A stretch of 64,000 nt of DNA, taken from NCBI GenBank assembly GCA_945910005.1, contig OX246739.1, positions 37,520,608 through 37,584,607 on the forward strand, in the 5' to 3' direction. The notes under the pieces were generated by a model. That model made no database searches and had not been told where the DNA came from. It saw nothing but the letters and a program-made list of their open reading frames with translations. This DNA comes from Isoperla grammatica. Its lineage: Eukaryota; Arthropoda; Insecta; Plecoptera; Perlodidae. Position numbers and translations under genes: made by a program. The stretch's first letter is position 1. Each line of letters begins with the position of its first letter. Shown here in pieces: positions 1 through 11,500 of this stretch.

Positions 1-404
1 AAAAAAAAAAAAAAAAGTACACTTCAAAACATACTTCAGTGTTCATTTATATGCAATGTAATTTGTAAGGATTATGAATAAATGTGGAAAAGGCAATTGA
101 ACGAAAACCCGAATCCAATCCAGAAATACGTTGCCTTAGATCTAATATGTGTTGATGTGCTAATTCAAATATACCTCTGAAAATGGATATATCCTCGAGA
201 GCTGAATAGAAGTAGGACAAAGTCGTTCGTTCCACAGCAATCTTTAGGATACAGACGTCATAGATAGTTGACGCCAACCAAATGCCAGTATTTTAAAAAA
301 CCACCCACTGATGGTCTGGCTGACTCATCTATGACGTCAGTCACCATCCACAAGGTTGGTGTGGAGCTACGTCATCTCTCTGACATACCTCTCTTGCCTT
401 GCAG

Positions 405-577
405 CTGGGGTGGAACGTTTGGCTGAAGGCGGCTACGTGCCGTCAGCTGACCACGACCCTGGGTGACCTCATCGAGGGCTCGGAGTACAAATTTAGGGTC
501 AAGGCGGAGAACCCGTATGGGGTCAGTGACCCCAGTGAAGAGTCGGAGGTCGTCTTCATTCCAGACCCGAAGCGAGG
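405..577 (+). CDS. Exon: C-terminal half of a fibronectin III domain
   Basis: The exon lies between a pyrimidine-rich acceptor (AG at 403-404) and a donor GT at 578-579. It reads in frame 405 and ends in phase 2. The translation carries the FN3 F-strand signature YKFRVKAENPYG, followed by a typical G-strand ending in VVFIP. The N-terminal half of the domain, with its early Trp, must lie in an exon left of the window. Confidence 0.8.
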
Positions 578-3500
578 GTATGTTTGTTTTTGTTCTCAGT
601 GTGAGATGAATATGATTTTGATTCTTGCTGCTTTACGTCCCTATTATTGCTATCATGGTATCTGAGACGATGAGTGTTGATAATGGAAAAGTCACTTTTC
701 TTCATAAACAAACCTTTATCACTCAGCATATAATAAATCAATACAATTGCAGATTTATATATAATAATAATCACGTAGTAAATTGACTTTGATACACAGA
801 TTTATTTATAACTCACTCAAAAGAAAGATTGGCATTTAAAAAAATAAAACGTTAACATAATTAAAACCTTCATATTGTTTCTAAATATTGACAACTTCAC
901 AGTAATTTAATGAAAACAAAATATGCTTTACTTTATTTAGCATGTGATTTTAGAATTTACCATCAAAGAATCGAAGTTATATCAGAATTCTTTCATGTGT
1001 AATTAATCTAAGAGCTCGGTTTCAGTTCCCTCAAAGTACCATGAAAATCATTGTTGTTTCCAATTTTTCATACACTCGAAGCAATTTGGGAATTAGGCTC
1101 TCCATTTGCAGATTATTGACATCATTCCTCACAAAAAGCTCGACATATAAACATTGGTCAATAAAGGTGTTACCTTAAGCATTGGGTGTCTGTCCGTAGG
1201 CTGTTGGAGGCTCCGGCCCGCGGCAGCAAACCACCAGAGATCACCCCAGAACAACTCAAAGAAGACAGAAAGAGGCGCCCAATACCAAGTCCAGATCCCA
1301 GCAACATCAAACGTGAAAAACATTCTGACTCGTCAATGGAATATCCTTCTAGCGACGCAGACAGTGTGGATGTACAGTCCCAACTAAAGAAGGGAGACAC
1401 TCGGGCCCTCACCCTCCCAAGGGTAAATCCAGAACCGCAAGGCAAGAAGAACTTGGAGAAAGCAAAAACCTTGATTCCCTTGACGGTTATCGAGTACGAA
1501 AGCAACAAGGGTGAACCGGTCCCGAAGAGGAAGTTGACAAGCGGTTCTGAGGGGAGACCTCTCGGGGGAACTTCGCCAACCACGGAGAACAAACGACGCA
1601 GAGAGAAGGAGAACATGGACAAGGGTGTTGAACAGCTGAAACCTGAGATGTCTCCCAAGGCAATGAAGACGTCACCAAAACAAAAGAGATCAGCGAACGA
1701 GCCGGAAGCGATAAGTCCACCCACCAAAGCTAAAGCGCGTGATCGTGATGCGGGGACGTCAAAGTCGAAGGAAGCCGACTATAAGGGATTGAATCCGGAA
1801 GTGTATTCCTTGAAGATTCCCGTGAGGAAGGGAGTCAAGCTGGAGGATTTCGAAGCGCCCAAGGAGACGACGCAATCCAAGGACAATGGAAGGCTTGAGC
1901 AGATCCCGAGGGAAGATGATGGCAGCATGTTGCACGGGAGTTCCGAGATGATGTTGGTACTGCTTCCAGAAACGAGGGACGATCAGGCTCAAACAGGTGG
2001 GTCCACAGTGCAACCAGTAGTTAAGCACTAGTTGTCAATTAGATTTGTTTATAATTTGTTAGAATACACTAACACGGGATAAGCACGGGTACGTATTTTG
2101 AGTCTTGTATTGTGGTATGCTTAAAAAAAAAAGCCAATATTATGAAGACCTAATAAGCTATAACTTATTATTCGTATAATATCAAGTTTTATCATGACGC
2201 CGCAATGCGGCTTTGAAATAATTAGTTTAGTCTTAAAAGAAATAGTAGTTAGCATGTTTTAACCCTGGTACTTATTATTCTAATATTGTAATCATCATAA
2301 GTAACAATTTTACACCATGAAATCAGACAGTCATATTTCGCCCACATACTAACATAAGTATCGAAAGAGAATAATAAGTGTGGGTGAAATCTAGAAAATA
2401 AATTAAATTTTCAGGATGAAGTGTGACATATGAAGTAAACCATATTTTAAAATCCATGATTATTATTGTGATTGCTAAATAATCATAATTAATCGGTGTC
2501 ATTATTAACATGATATGTGCCTTGTGTTGGCAGATCGAGGACGAGGCGGCAGCTTCTCCCGCAGTTTCGACGACGACAACAACCTGGGCGTGGCCCCGCC
2601 CATGTCTCTCTCCGCCCCCGAGCTGGGCTGCGCCGAGACGCTGGAGATGCCGGCGCTAAGGAACGCCATCAGCTCCACCGAGCTGCTGCACGAGAAGACC
2701 ATGGCTCGCTTCTTCCTGGAGGCGGCGGCCGAGGAGGTGGCCCAGGCGATAGCGCGACGTCGCAGCACCGACCAGAGGCACGACTCAATCAAGCTGCGGT
2801 TGAACCCCCTCGCGGGCAAACCTCCAGACAAGGTTGAAAGTCAAGCGGAGAAAGAAGAGTTACTGTGGCACAACAAGAAACAGTCTCCCGAGGCTCTTCG
2901 GAGATATGATACCAAAGCGTTGACTTCGGGGACTGTGTCGAAACCAGGGAAACAACAGCTCACGGATGAAGAACAAGAAGAAGCGGACTTTGCACGTCTC
3001 CGTGAAAGAATTGCAAAATCTTTAGAAGACGATTATAAAGCCGTCGAGAATGAGATGCGTTACATGAAGAAGGAACGCCTTGAACGGGATGAGGACGAGG
3101 AAGAAGAAGATGAGGATGCCAAAGATCCAGATGATGAAGAGGATGAGTTAGGAGAAGAGGAAGAGGAGGAAGATCTGGATGAGGAAGAGGAATCTATAGA
3201 GGAGTCTATAGAGTCAGAAGAAGAAGAAGAAGACGATGAGATAGAGGAGGAGGAAGAGCCATATCATCCTATTGGCAGGGCTGAGAGTAAAGGGTTCGCG
3301 AAGAGATCTCCTCCGCTGAGGTCTATGGAACCGGCCAGGGCTTCAGATGATGAAGATGAGCCGTACCACCCCCGAGGTATGGCTTCTCGAGTGATGATAG
3401 TCAAAGAGGTTCCACCCCCCATACCCATTCACAGAGAAGTGTTGACGGTGAAAACGATTAACGACTCTTCCAAATCATCATCCCCTGTTAGATTCGAGCC

Positions 3501-4584
3501 CAAGCTAGATCTGCAGCCTAAACCTATTCTGAAAACCACTAGTAAATTTGAAGGTGACGAAGGACAGAAAAATTCAAAGTCGGAATCGACAAGAGCTAGT
3601 ACCCCATTTGGTGCAAATGACAAGAAACCCAAGAAAATCTTAAATAAAATTCTTACCAAAATTGAAGCCCCATTTAAGAGGTCAAAAACTCCCCCGGTCG
3701 ATCCTAACGCTGCAGACGCTGTAGTGAGACGGAAGAAGAAGGATCAGAAACCAGAAGTGAAGGGGAAGGTTCCGGCCCAAGAGGCGGTGAGTCAGGAGGG
3801 AGATGTCGGATTGTCAGCGGCGGAGATCGCGAGGAAGCGTCGGCTGCAGACGCGGCAGGACTCCCTCGAAGAAGACATAGAAGGTAGCAAGATCCTCATC
3901 AATCTCTACAGCGACATTGTGAAGGAATATGGCGCCCCGAGGAAAACCTCGCCCATCCTCTTGTTGAACACAGAGCAACTCAAGGCCGCGGCCGAGGGTT
4001 ACACAGTGGATTCGGATATTTCCATTTCTCCCGAACCAATACAAGAACCTTTAGGCCAAACTCATAACTACACTCAAAGAGACATTCGGTTAGATGAACA
4101 AAAAGCCAAACCGGTAAAATCGGAAATAATCAAAAAGGTACCCCCACCAGCCCCTCCACCAGATACCCCCTCACCCCCTCCCCCTTCATCGCCGGACGTG
4201 ACGCAAGGAAGTTCTCAGGGATACTCCGAGGAAGAAGCGTCCGAGGAGGAACTGTCCGAAGAAGAGGAAGAACCAGTTGAGAAATGGGAGTTCACCCCTC
4301 GGAAGATGATGGCACGCCTACGCCGTTCTCTCACACCCAAGCACTCGTTCCGACGACAGCGGTCGAGGGTTGTGAACGACGAGGAGGTTATCAAGATGGC
4401 GGAAACAAGGGTGCAAAACTTCATAAGCTACCTGACTGATCTTGCCATGTTCCTCGTCGCGTGCTGGCTTTACTTGTTCAAGGACGAGAGGTTGGCGATA
4501 CCGGTGCTGCTGCTCATGGTCTATCGTCAGATGCACGAGGCTATCATGGCGTGGGTGCCCCAGCGATGGAGGCGCAATAACTAA
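405..4584 (+). CDS. 3' end of an FN3-domain protein with a C-terminal membrane hairpin (three exons, partial)
   Basis: Seen: three exons (405-577, 1200-1996, 2534-4584) join with matching phases (2, then 1) into 1,007 codons including the TAA at 4582-4584. The product begins inside a fibronectin III domain, runs through a Lys/Arg/Ser/Pro-rich linker, a very acidic stretch (about 3091-3260), a proline run (about 4138-4190) and a second acidic patch (4216-4275). It ends with two hydrophobic segments (about 4414-4476 and 4492-4530) separated by a short charged turn, followed by a short basic tail. Known: FN3 domains of this type are common in titin/twitchin/obscurin-like proteins. Inference: a large cytoskeletal or sarcomeric protein tethered to a membrane by its C terminus. 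The 5' part is outside the window. I do not recognise the exact orthologue, so no symbol is given. Confidence 0.8.
578..1199 (+). other. Intron of the FN3 gene with a SINE-tail fragment
   Basis: AT-rich intron. Around 625-690 it carries a segment with the motif GAGACGATGAGTG that recurs in the SINE copies at 7.5, 19.0, 23.6, 24.85 and 27.5 kb. Nothing else recognisable. Confidence 0.5.
1200..1996 (+). CDS. Exon: charged, probably disordered linker
   Basis: The exon starts after the acceptor AG at 1198-1199, and its first base completes the Gly codon split from the FN3 exon. It ends before GT at 1997-1998 in phase 1. The 265 codons are rich in Lys, Glu, Pro and Ser, with no Cys-containing fold and no hydrophobic core, so it looks like an unstructured spacer. 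The open frame on the opposite strand (1170-1727) is a shadow. Confidence 0.75.
1997..2533 (+). other. Intron of the FN3 gene, no features seen
   Basis: AT-rich sequence between donor 1997 and acceptor AG 2532-2533. No repeat or ORF that I can support. Confidence 0.6.
2534..4584 (+). CDS. Terminal exon: acidic, proline-rich region and two C-terminal hydrophobic segments
   Basis: The first two bases (AT) complete an Asp codon begun at 1996. The exon then stays open for 683 codons to the TAA at 4582. In order it encodes a Gly/Arg/Ser start, an Ala/Glu-rich helix near 2650-2770, a helical charged stretch, an uninterrupted Glu/Asp tract (about 3091-3260), two YHP-containing motifs (YHPIGR near 3270 and YHPRG near 3363), a basic region, a proline run, a second Glu patch, and the hydrophobic pair AMFLVACWLYLF and LAIPVLLLMVYR joined by KDER. 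The chain ends WRRNN. Gene-size length, GC-rich third positions and a clean stop support real coding. Confidence 0.85.
4414..4530 (+). other. Predicted C-terminal transmembrane/hairpin segments
   Basis: Two apolar runs of about 15-20 and 12-14 residues flank a charged KDER turn, with basic residues after the second run. The pattern fits either one long tail-anchor or a re-entrant hairpin. It is read from hydrophobicity only; topology is not determined. Confidence 0.55.
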
Positions 4585-6049
4585 AACCACGACTCTCATC
4601 GAGGGTAGCCGAATACACCGGGACATTTAACCTATATCTTCCTCGAACCATACATTTTATTGTTTTTATTGTTTGTTTCATATTATCAATCAAGTATATT
4701 TCTATGAAAACTTATTACAGCTTCTATTTTTTCTTTTCCGACATTTACCGACATTTACAATAATTACTTATTTATCTCGAGTACTGTATAAAAAAATTGT
4801 TTGTTTGATTTATATAATTAATTGTTTTATCTAATACTGTAAGTAGCGAAACAAGATCACATTATGGAGCTCAGAAAAATTAATTTAGAAATCCCAAAAC
4901 TAGCATCGAGCTCGGGAGAAACGAAGGAGGACGTATTGTTAATTAATTAAAGCTTTACACAGTTCCGTTGTTGTGTAAATCAGCTTTGTGTAAATAAGCC
5001 ATCGTGTTCGAATATTATACGGTTGAATCAACAGTTGAACTTATTTAATTTTAAATCGAGCAATGAAGCGAAATAAATAGCAGCACGATTACAGGATGCA
5101 AAGAATAATGATGCTACGATATTAATGTTTTAATTTTATGTAACATAAATTTTGATGTCCTTTATTAATTATTACTACTAATTTGATCTAGAACCAAAAT
5201 ATTTAAACTCGAAATCCCCTAAATTGGTTCACCTCCAAGTAGAAACCAGCGTTTGTGTTGTAAAAAAGCTATTATTTGTTGCCGATTGCCAATCAAACAT
5301 TTGTACTCCTACTTCAGCCCTTCCAAAGCTGTATTGTGATGTGATGCCCTGTTGTTATCGTAAATGTTTAATGTCTCTGTCAATGTGACAACAATCTGAA
5401 TGGACGGCGCCAGCGTTAGCGATCTATATCAACAAAAAGACATTCTCTTTGTAGCAGTAACCAACTTGTATGGCAGGTCGTTTTCAAGCATGTTTGTCAT
5501 TACTTTATCAAATAATTTATGTTAATAAAAAACAGTAAAATCTATACGTGTATAGTTATTTTTCTCTCCAGAAAACATAATGTTGCTATTACATATAACA
5601 ACATTTCTACAAGAAGCACCAGTACGCGCAAGCATGAAAACAAACAACAACAAAAAAATTAGAAGATATATTGAATATTCCCCCCACCTCCCCGGCGGAA
5701 ACTACCAATACCACTACCACCACTATTAATTATTTATACTTATAAGTTTTTACATTTGTTATGCATTCAAATAAGGTAAGGAAACTATGATCTTGATATC
5801 CACTTACAGCAATTCCAGCAACAACGCTCTTGGCACATCTCACATGAGATAATAGATTATGCGTAAATGTAATTATCTTTTTAAAAAAATCGTACTTACT
5901 ACAAGTACTGCTATTACTACTATTACTGCTCTGCTACCCACTTTTTGTTCCAAAGTAACAGTCTCATGCTGAGGAAGTGACATAGTGCAAGGGTACAACA
6001 CTTGTGATGTTGGCCAATCAACTTCGGGACATCTCAGTGACACCTCTGT

Positions 6050-6275
6050 TAATTAAGTTAATGCTGGTTAGTGCTCTAGTTGAGGCATTAGTGCTCCTTC
6101 TACCGTTAACAAGGTATTAAGCTTTTAATTTTTAATTGACGGTTGCCAACTTGACGTCAAGTTAGTCATCCTCTATTTTAATTATACTAACTTTAACATC
6201 CGTCTTTTGTGCTACGTCAGTACTGGTTAGCGCTATAGTTTGGGCGTTAGTGCTTCTACCACTAACAACTAATTA
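6050..6275. repeat. Imperfect direct repeat, two ~65-bp copies
   Basis: Copy one (about 6050-6125) and copy two (about 6214-6275) share the order GGTTAGYGCT, GTTKRGGCRTTAGTGCT, TCTACC and TAACAA. The copies are diverged and no function is evident. Confidence 0.55.
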
Positions 6276-7454
6276 CGCTTAAAAAAACGTCACGTAGCCA
6301 GAGTTTACGTGACCTTACGTGACGTGAGTGAAATATTGGTTACGTGACCACCCTAAACTGAAGCTCTCTCATGAACTGGTTCTGGAAGTCCAGGGTGCTC
6401 TCTGCGATAGAACTTGATGCCTATGCCTATGATGCTCTCTCTAGTCACTATACTTACAATCACTATCACAGTGGATAAATCATTGTTTGGATGTTAAAAC
6501 ACTCATACATGTACACTTGCCGAATGTATTTACTCTTTAGCCATTCTCAAAGCACTTGCCCTATTATTTTTAGGCTCAATCTAATCAAATACGAATCAAC
6601 AGGCAGAAATGCAAGCAGATGAGAAATATCAATTAGGACCTAGATCGGTTAAAAGTTTTTAAAGTTTTTTTATTGTTAGTAATTTTCTTTAGTAGTAAAA
6701 CTGCTGCAGCAGAGTTGATATAGTAAATACGTGTTTTTAGTTCTCACCTACCCTTGACTTAAACTTACGTCGCATATCATAGAAGTATAATTGTCATATT
6801 CACATTGACAGCCCACTATTTAAAATTCTCATTTGTAGGAATACCTGATATAAAGGACCAGCTTTAGCTTATCCTCATTATGACTTATAAAAAGTGAGAC
6901 AATTGTGCTACGAGGTAGTGACGTTGGGACTTCTGTAAGCTTTCATCCGACAAAAGTAATAACGAAATTAATATTGATCGGTTCGGGTTTGGGATTTTGA
7001 GCTAGAAGCATTTCTTCCGATGAAAATCAAAACCAAAAAAAAAAAAAAAAAAAATGGAATAACCTTTGCTGTTAAAGCGCCCTAAATCCGTAATCAAATG
7101 GAAGTAATGTTTAGCCGGTGGGATTGTTGGTGGGATTGACAGCAACATTTCTCGTCCCTTTCAACTAAACGCATCGTTAATCGTTATATTTGGTTTCGTT
7201 TAAACTAGCACGGCGAGAACTGGTCTTTCTTGTCGTATACATTGTATGACTGTTCCAAAGCAGCCGCACCGGTGCTTTCGTTAAAGACGCGGCCAACCAG
7301 CGAGACTTAATTACAAATACCGATCGCTGATTGGCCAATACCGCAGTGAGTCATAACGCCAGCATTGGGAAAGTTGCTTATGAGCAACTGTACATGTGGA
7401 CTAAAATTGTACCGAAACAAACTTACTTGATATGCTTTCGTCAAACACGGGTGT

Positions 7455-7650
7455 TCCGGATTTGATTATTTGGGCTTAACGTCTCATATTTTTGCAACGA
7501 GGCTAATCGAGACAATGAGTGGGTGATATATGAAGATGAAATATGGGGCTCTTTGGAGGAAAGGGGCATGTAGGATGGCGCGTGAGGAAAGGGGAAAGGG
7601 GAGGAAAGGGGATTGGGGTTTGGACTGCACTTCGTCTGACTTTTCCTCCT
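7455..7650 (-). repeat. SINE-related dispersed repeat, copy A
   Basis: 7462-7530 matches (inverted) the tail of the SINE at 23450-23625, including GAGACRATGAGTGGGTGA. The following 7550-7645 matches 19035-19135 (GGAGGAAA, then purine-rich, then GGACTGCAYTTCGTCTGACT). Two copies with the same junction imply one dispersed element. Confidence 0.55.
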
Positions 7651-8059
7651 CGACCAATCCGGCTAGGGTGGCCCTACCAGAATCATACGCTTCCGCCGGC
7701 ATAGCTCTCGGAATCATCAAAGCGCACAAACCTGCCCACCACGATAAGGTAGCAGTCCCTGGGCAGGCGGGTGTTCCGGGGCCGGGGCCAATCAGCGATT
7801 GGTTGTTGTGGTCATCGAACTACTCGTCTATGACGAAAGCATCTACAAGGTTGTGTAGGGACGACTACATGCAAACTCGTGTACTTCCGCAACCGCGGAA
7901 AAATGTTTATTGCTCAAACTAAACCTTCTAGCTGAAATATCGACAGGAGTAGACCACATGCCGGTACGTTCTACATAACTACGATCAGTACCTCATCTCG
8001 ATAAACCCACTATACAAAAATACATAACCCCAATCAGCAACACAACAACAATCGCCCGT

Positions 8060-8560
8060 TCTTGGCTTTAACCTTAGGTCGGCCCAAGGAATTTTGCCCG
8101 TATGACGTCATCGTTGTTTTTGCGCGTGCGTCAGTTTGGACGCTTTTAGCCCATAGCCCTGCCCGACGCGTTCGTCCAGTCTGCCCATGCACAGCGAGTG
8201 CATCATCGTGTGTTGCGACCCATAGTACAACGAGTGAGTTAGAGTGATTACCGATAGAGGAATGACCTTGGATACGCGTCGGCAGTCGGAGCCCACAGCC
8301 CTTGGATAATGACCATCGTTACAGGTAAGCTGCGTGCGTGCGCATGTCTCGCTGCGTGCGTGGGGGGGGGGGGGCTGTGAGTGATTGTGTGTGACCTTGA
8401 AAGGGGGAAGCGCGCCTGGCGACGCGTCTCTCCGAACAATGACAATGGAGATACAGGTAAATGTTAAAGCGATGGATGCGTCCAGTGAAATGTCGACTCA
8501 AAGAGCCGAGACGGGAGTCTGCGAGCGATCGTGCTTCAACACCGCTATCTGCCAAGTCCT
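8060..8560. promoter_or_regulatory. CpG-rich putative promoter region of the giant Ig gene
   Basis: The region is visibly richer in CG dinucleotides than its surroundings, contains a perfect CRE-type palindrome TGACGTCA at 8103-8110, and overlaps the proposed first coding exon (8309). There is a run of 13 G near 8361. I cannot place a TATA box or a transcription start. Inference from composition and position only. Confidence 0.35.
8309..8324 (+). CDS. Proposed 16-base first coding exon (MTIVT plus one base)
   Basis: An ATG at 8309 followed by four codons and one base ends at a strong donor (ACAG then GTAAGC at 8325). Its phase 1 matches exactly the two leading bases of the next exon (8863), giving MTIVTD then PMEIQPG. 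The alternative is that translation starts at the in-frame ATG 8868. A second ATG-donor combination at 8439-8456 is in the wrong phase. Transcript data are needed to settle the start. Confidence 0.45.
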
Positions 8561-11500
8561 ATAAATGTCTACAAATCTGTGTCGCAAATATCACGCGCAC
8601 TGAAATACTCATGCCGGGCCCATTGTCATTATGTTATGTATTAAACGATGCGGTTGATTGTGTTCGTGATTTCATCAAACCAGAATGATCCTGCTTCGTT
8701 AGTGTGTCCATGTGTGATGCAGCGTTGTGTTCAATATCGAGGCTGAGCCAGCAGGTAACATAGGAGAGAATTCTCGACCGAGATTTAAACGTATTTTTAG
8801 AACTTATGATGTTAATAGCCGGAGGGAAACGGAATCACCTGGGTTGTGTGATCTCTGTGCAGACCCGATGGAGATACAACCCGGTACTCCCGCCGAGAAT
8901 GGTGTCGATACTGCGGTGGAGTCCCCGTGTGTCCTGGCGCTGGAGGGAAGTGACGTCACGCTGTCTGTGCAGCTGCCGGCCAATGGGGGAGCGACGACCT
9001 CCATCTACTGGTCAGTACACCAACGCCCTGGCTCACATTGCTTGGTGTTATCACGTTGTTGGGTTAGGGGTTGAAAGAGTATCATGCTCGCGGTAAATCT
9101 TTGACTTATCTGGAGTTTTAGTTATATCATTGAAGAATAAACTAAGAATCCAAGTAACTTCTACAGTTCGAAAACTAATGCCTAGAACTACAAACTCTGG
9201 CGATTATAACTTTTTAGAAGGCTATCAGAAGTGTCACTCACTATAGTTTTCGGTATTAAAGTAGGCTACAATCTTAAGACAGTTGATCCTAATCAAGTAG
9301 AATAAAATTTATTCTACTTCATGTTTTTTATTCATGTTTTTATTATTCATTTGTATTCATGATCTTTTTAGTCTTTTTATTTAATAAAAACATGACTTGT
9401 AAGTTACCTATTACGGGGGCTGTAACATTGCACGGTCATTAAGGGCCAGTCTTACAATGTCCTAATAACTACTTATTCGTCTAATAGCTTGTTTTCTCCA
9501 TGGCAACGACCAATCAAAACTCTTGAAATCTCCCAAATAGCTTAATTGCTACAAATAACTTTCTTATTAGGAGATTGTAAGACCGGCCCTTAGTCGAGAA
9601 ACATCTGTTGCTAGGCTAGGTTACTCTATTGTTACATAGTCAGTGTTTATCCGTAACAAACCGCGGCCTCGTGGCTATTTTTATTGTAAATGACCGTGTT
9701 GGATTTATAAGGTTTTATGTAATTGGCGCACGTGAATTTACGAGCGTTAAGTGGATGTAAATGTGATTTAAGATCGCTTGTACACTCAATTATAAAATTA
9801 GTTACATTTAATGCATACGTGATAAATCTTTTTGATTACCAGCTCCGATTGGCGAATTGTTATTTTTTAAAGCCGGTGGCAGAATTTGCTCCTGCCGACA
9901 GTGGAATCCAGGACATGTTTTCCCTCGCTTGCGCCAATTAACTATAACTTGGAAATTCTACAAAAAGTCGAAATTGACAGAACTTGCTCGGCATATTTTC
10001 CGTAGTGTTTATATAACTAGCTTTAATGTACTTGGTTCTATATGAATAATTTTACCAATACTATGAATGTTGCACAATTTTACACGATTTTGTAGTCGTG
10101 AGTTTAAAACGATTTCAAACTCGTGTGCGTGTTTAATATTTTGGCGGTTTCAAACTCGTCCGCCTGAAACCACGTGAAAGTACATTCTGTACATCAGAAA
10201 AATGTAGACGGTGTCGGTGTTTTGCCAGCTGGCGTCCAACACAGAACGTAGTTCAATAATATATAATTTGAAATAGAAATTACATTTTTATATCAAAAAA
10301 TAATTATCATAGCTTATTGTTATCTTAACGAGCCTGGACATCCTAACCTTAAACTGCATGCATGCAAATCACACGAAAGTGGTCTCAATTTCGTTTACCA
10401 AATCCGTGCGAAGTCGAAGCTAGCTGTACAAAACCGTCAACGGTTTCAACAGACGGAATCCTCTTTTCCGTCCAACCATTAAAAGTTCTCCTTCTCGGGA
10501 AACATCTTTGCCAAAGGTGTGTTGAGCTTTCGTATAAAATGACGAACAAGTAACAGGATAAAATCGTATACTCAGTAGAATCTTTAAATATCAAAATCAT
10601 ACTAAAAATATTTTGTTTTGCGTGTGTGTACGAATATTGAAGAGTCCGCCGTGGGTATCGTATTGAAGTGGGATGGGCACGGGTAATTTGGATGCGTCGC
10701 AGCGTTCAGAAGTACAGACACTCGTCTGTGTCTCCGCTGCGCCATTTGGAGACCAGGGGCGCCCTGGTGAACGTCTGCACCCAGGGCTGGCCCGGGTCTA
10801 TCGATCTTTCCGACATGGACGCCAGATCGGGCACTGGTAGAGACACGTTGGGCACACTCCTGATCCTGTAACCACACGGCGCACGTTACGATCAAAACGA
10901 AACTTTGAGTTAAATTAAACTTAAATTATTTGGATACGACTACAAGATTGCCGAGTTCTCTAGGGCAGAGATGGGGAACCTTTTTTGAGATGTAGTGCCA
11001 TTACTTACAAAACATTGAATTTGCTCGCGTGAATTATTCTCAAAAAAGGCACAGTAAAATTCTAACGATTAATTATTGTTTTGCAGGGAGCACTAAGTTT
11101 ATTAGTTTGTAATGTTGTGATCGTTCCACATAATGCAACATTCGGGAAATATCCCGCTGGAGGTGAAATTTTATCACACAAAATTCTCTAAATGCCTACT
11201 TTAAAGTGTGATCAATTTCATCCTGGTACAATATGTAAAACACATTTCTGCGTGCCGCCAGAAAGTCTTCGTGTGCACACGTGCCATTGGTTCGTCATCC
11301 CTGCTCTAAGGAATTGACATGAGTCGACTTTTGACGCTCCTAACACTTTATCCCGTATCGTTACTGCGGATATGACGCATCGTGAACCTGTTATACGACT
11401 GTAAGGTGGACTGTTAAAGATATTTACAAAATGTGCCATAAGGCGCCTTAAAATAATACTACCCTACAATGAGAAAAATTCTTCTGGAGAGCAGAAAATG

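Larger units (their letters stand above)
4585..8308. other. 3' UTR and intergenic region between the two giant-protein genes
   Basis: About 3.7 kb, AT-rich at first and GC-richer after about 7.6 kb. Candidate polyadenylation hexamers AATAAA occur at 5072 and 5524. A ~65-bp imperfect direct repeat lies at 6050-6125 and 6214-6275. A cluster of ACGTGAC motifs lies at 6285-6350. A homopolymer A run lies near 7032-7053. A SINE-related copy lies at 7455-7650. I see no convincing gene; the short frames at 7530-7922 and 8062-8247 have no recognisable content. Confidence 0.5.

Noticed and set aside
1170..1727. 185-codon minus-strand frame opposite the FN3 gene's linker exon
   Set aside because: The plus-strand frame has matching splice phases on both sides and protein-like composition; the minus frame is a shadow.
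8439..8456. Alternative first coding exon MTMEIQ
   Set aside because: It ends in phase 0, but exon 8863 needs phase 1; joining would break the Ig frame.
10602..10895. 97-codon minus frame overlapping exon c of the nested gene
   Set aside because: Another frame of the same exon has GC-biased third positions and a cleaner stop; this longer frame runs out into AT-rich sequence. It would, however, join exon b in phase 0, so it is not fully excluded.
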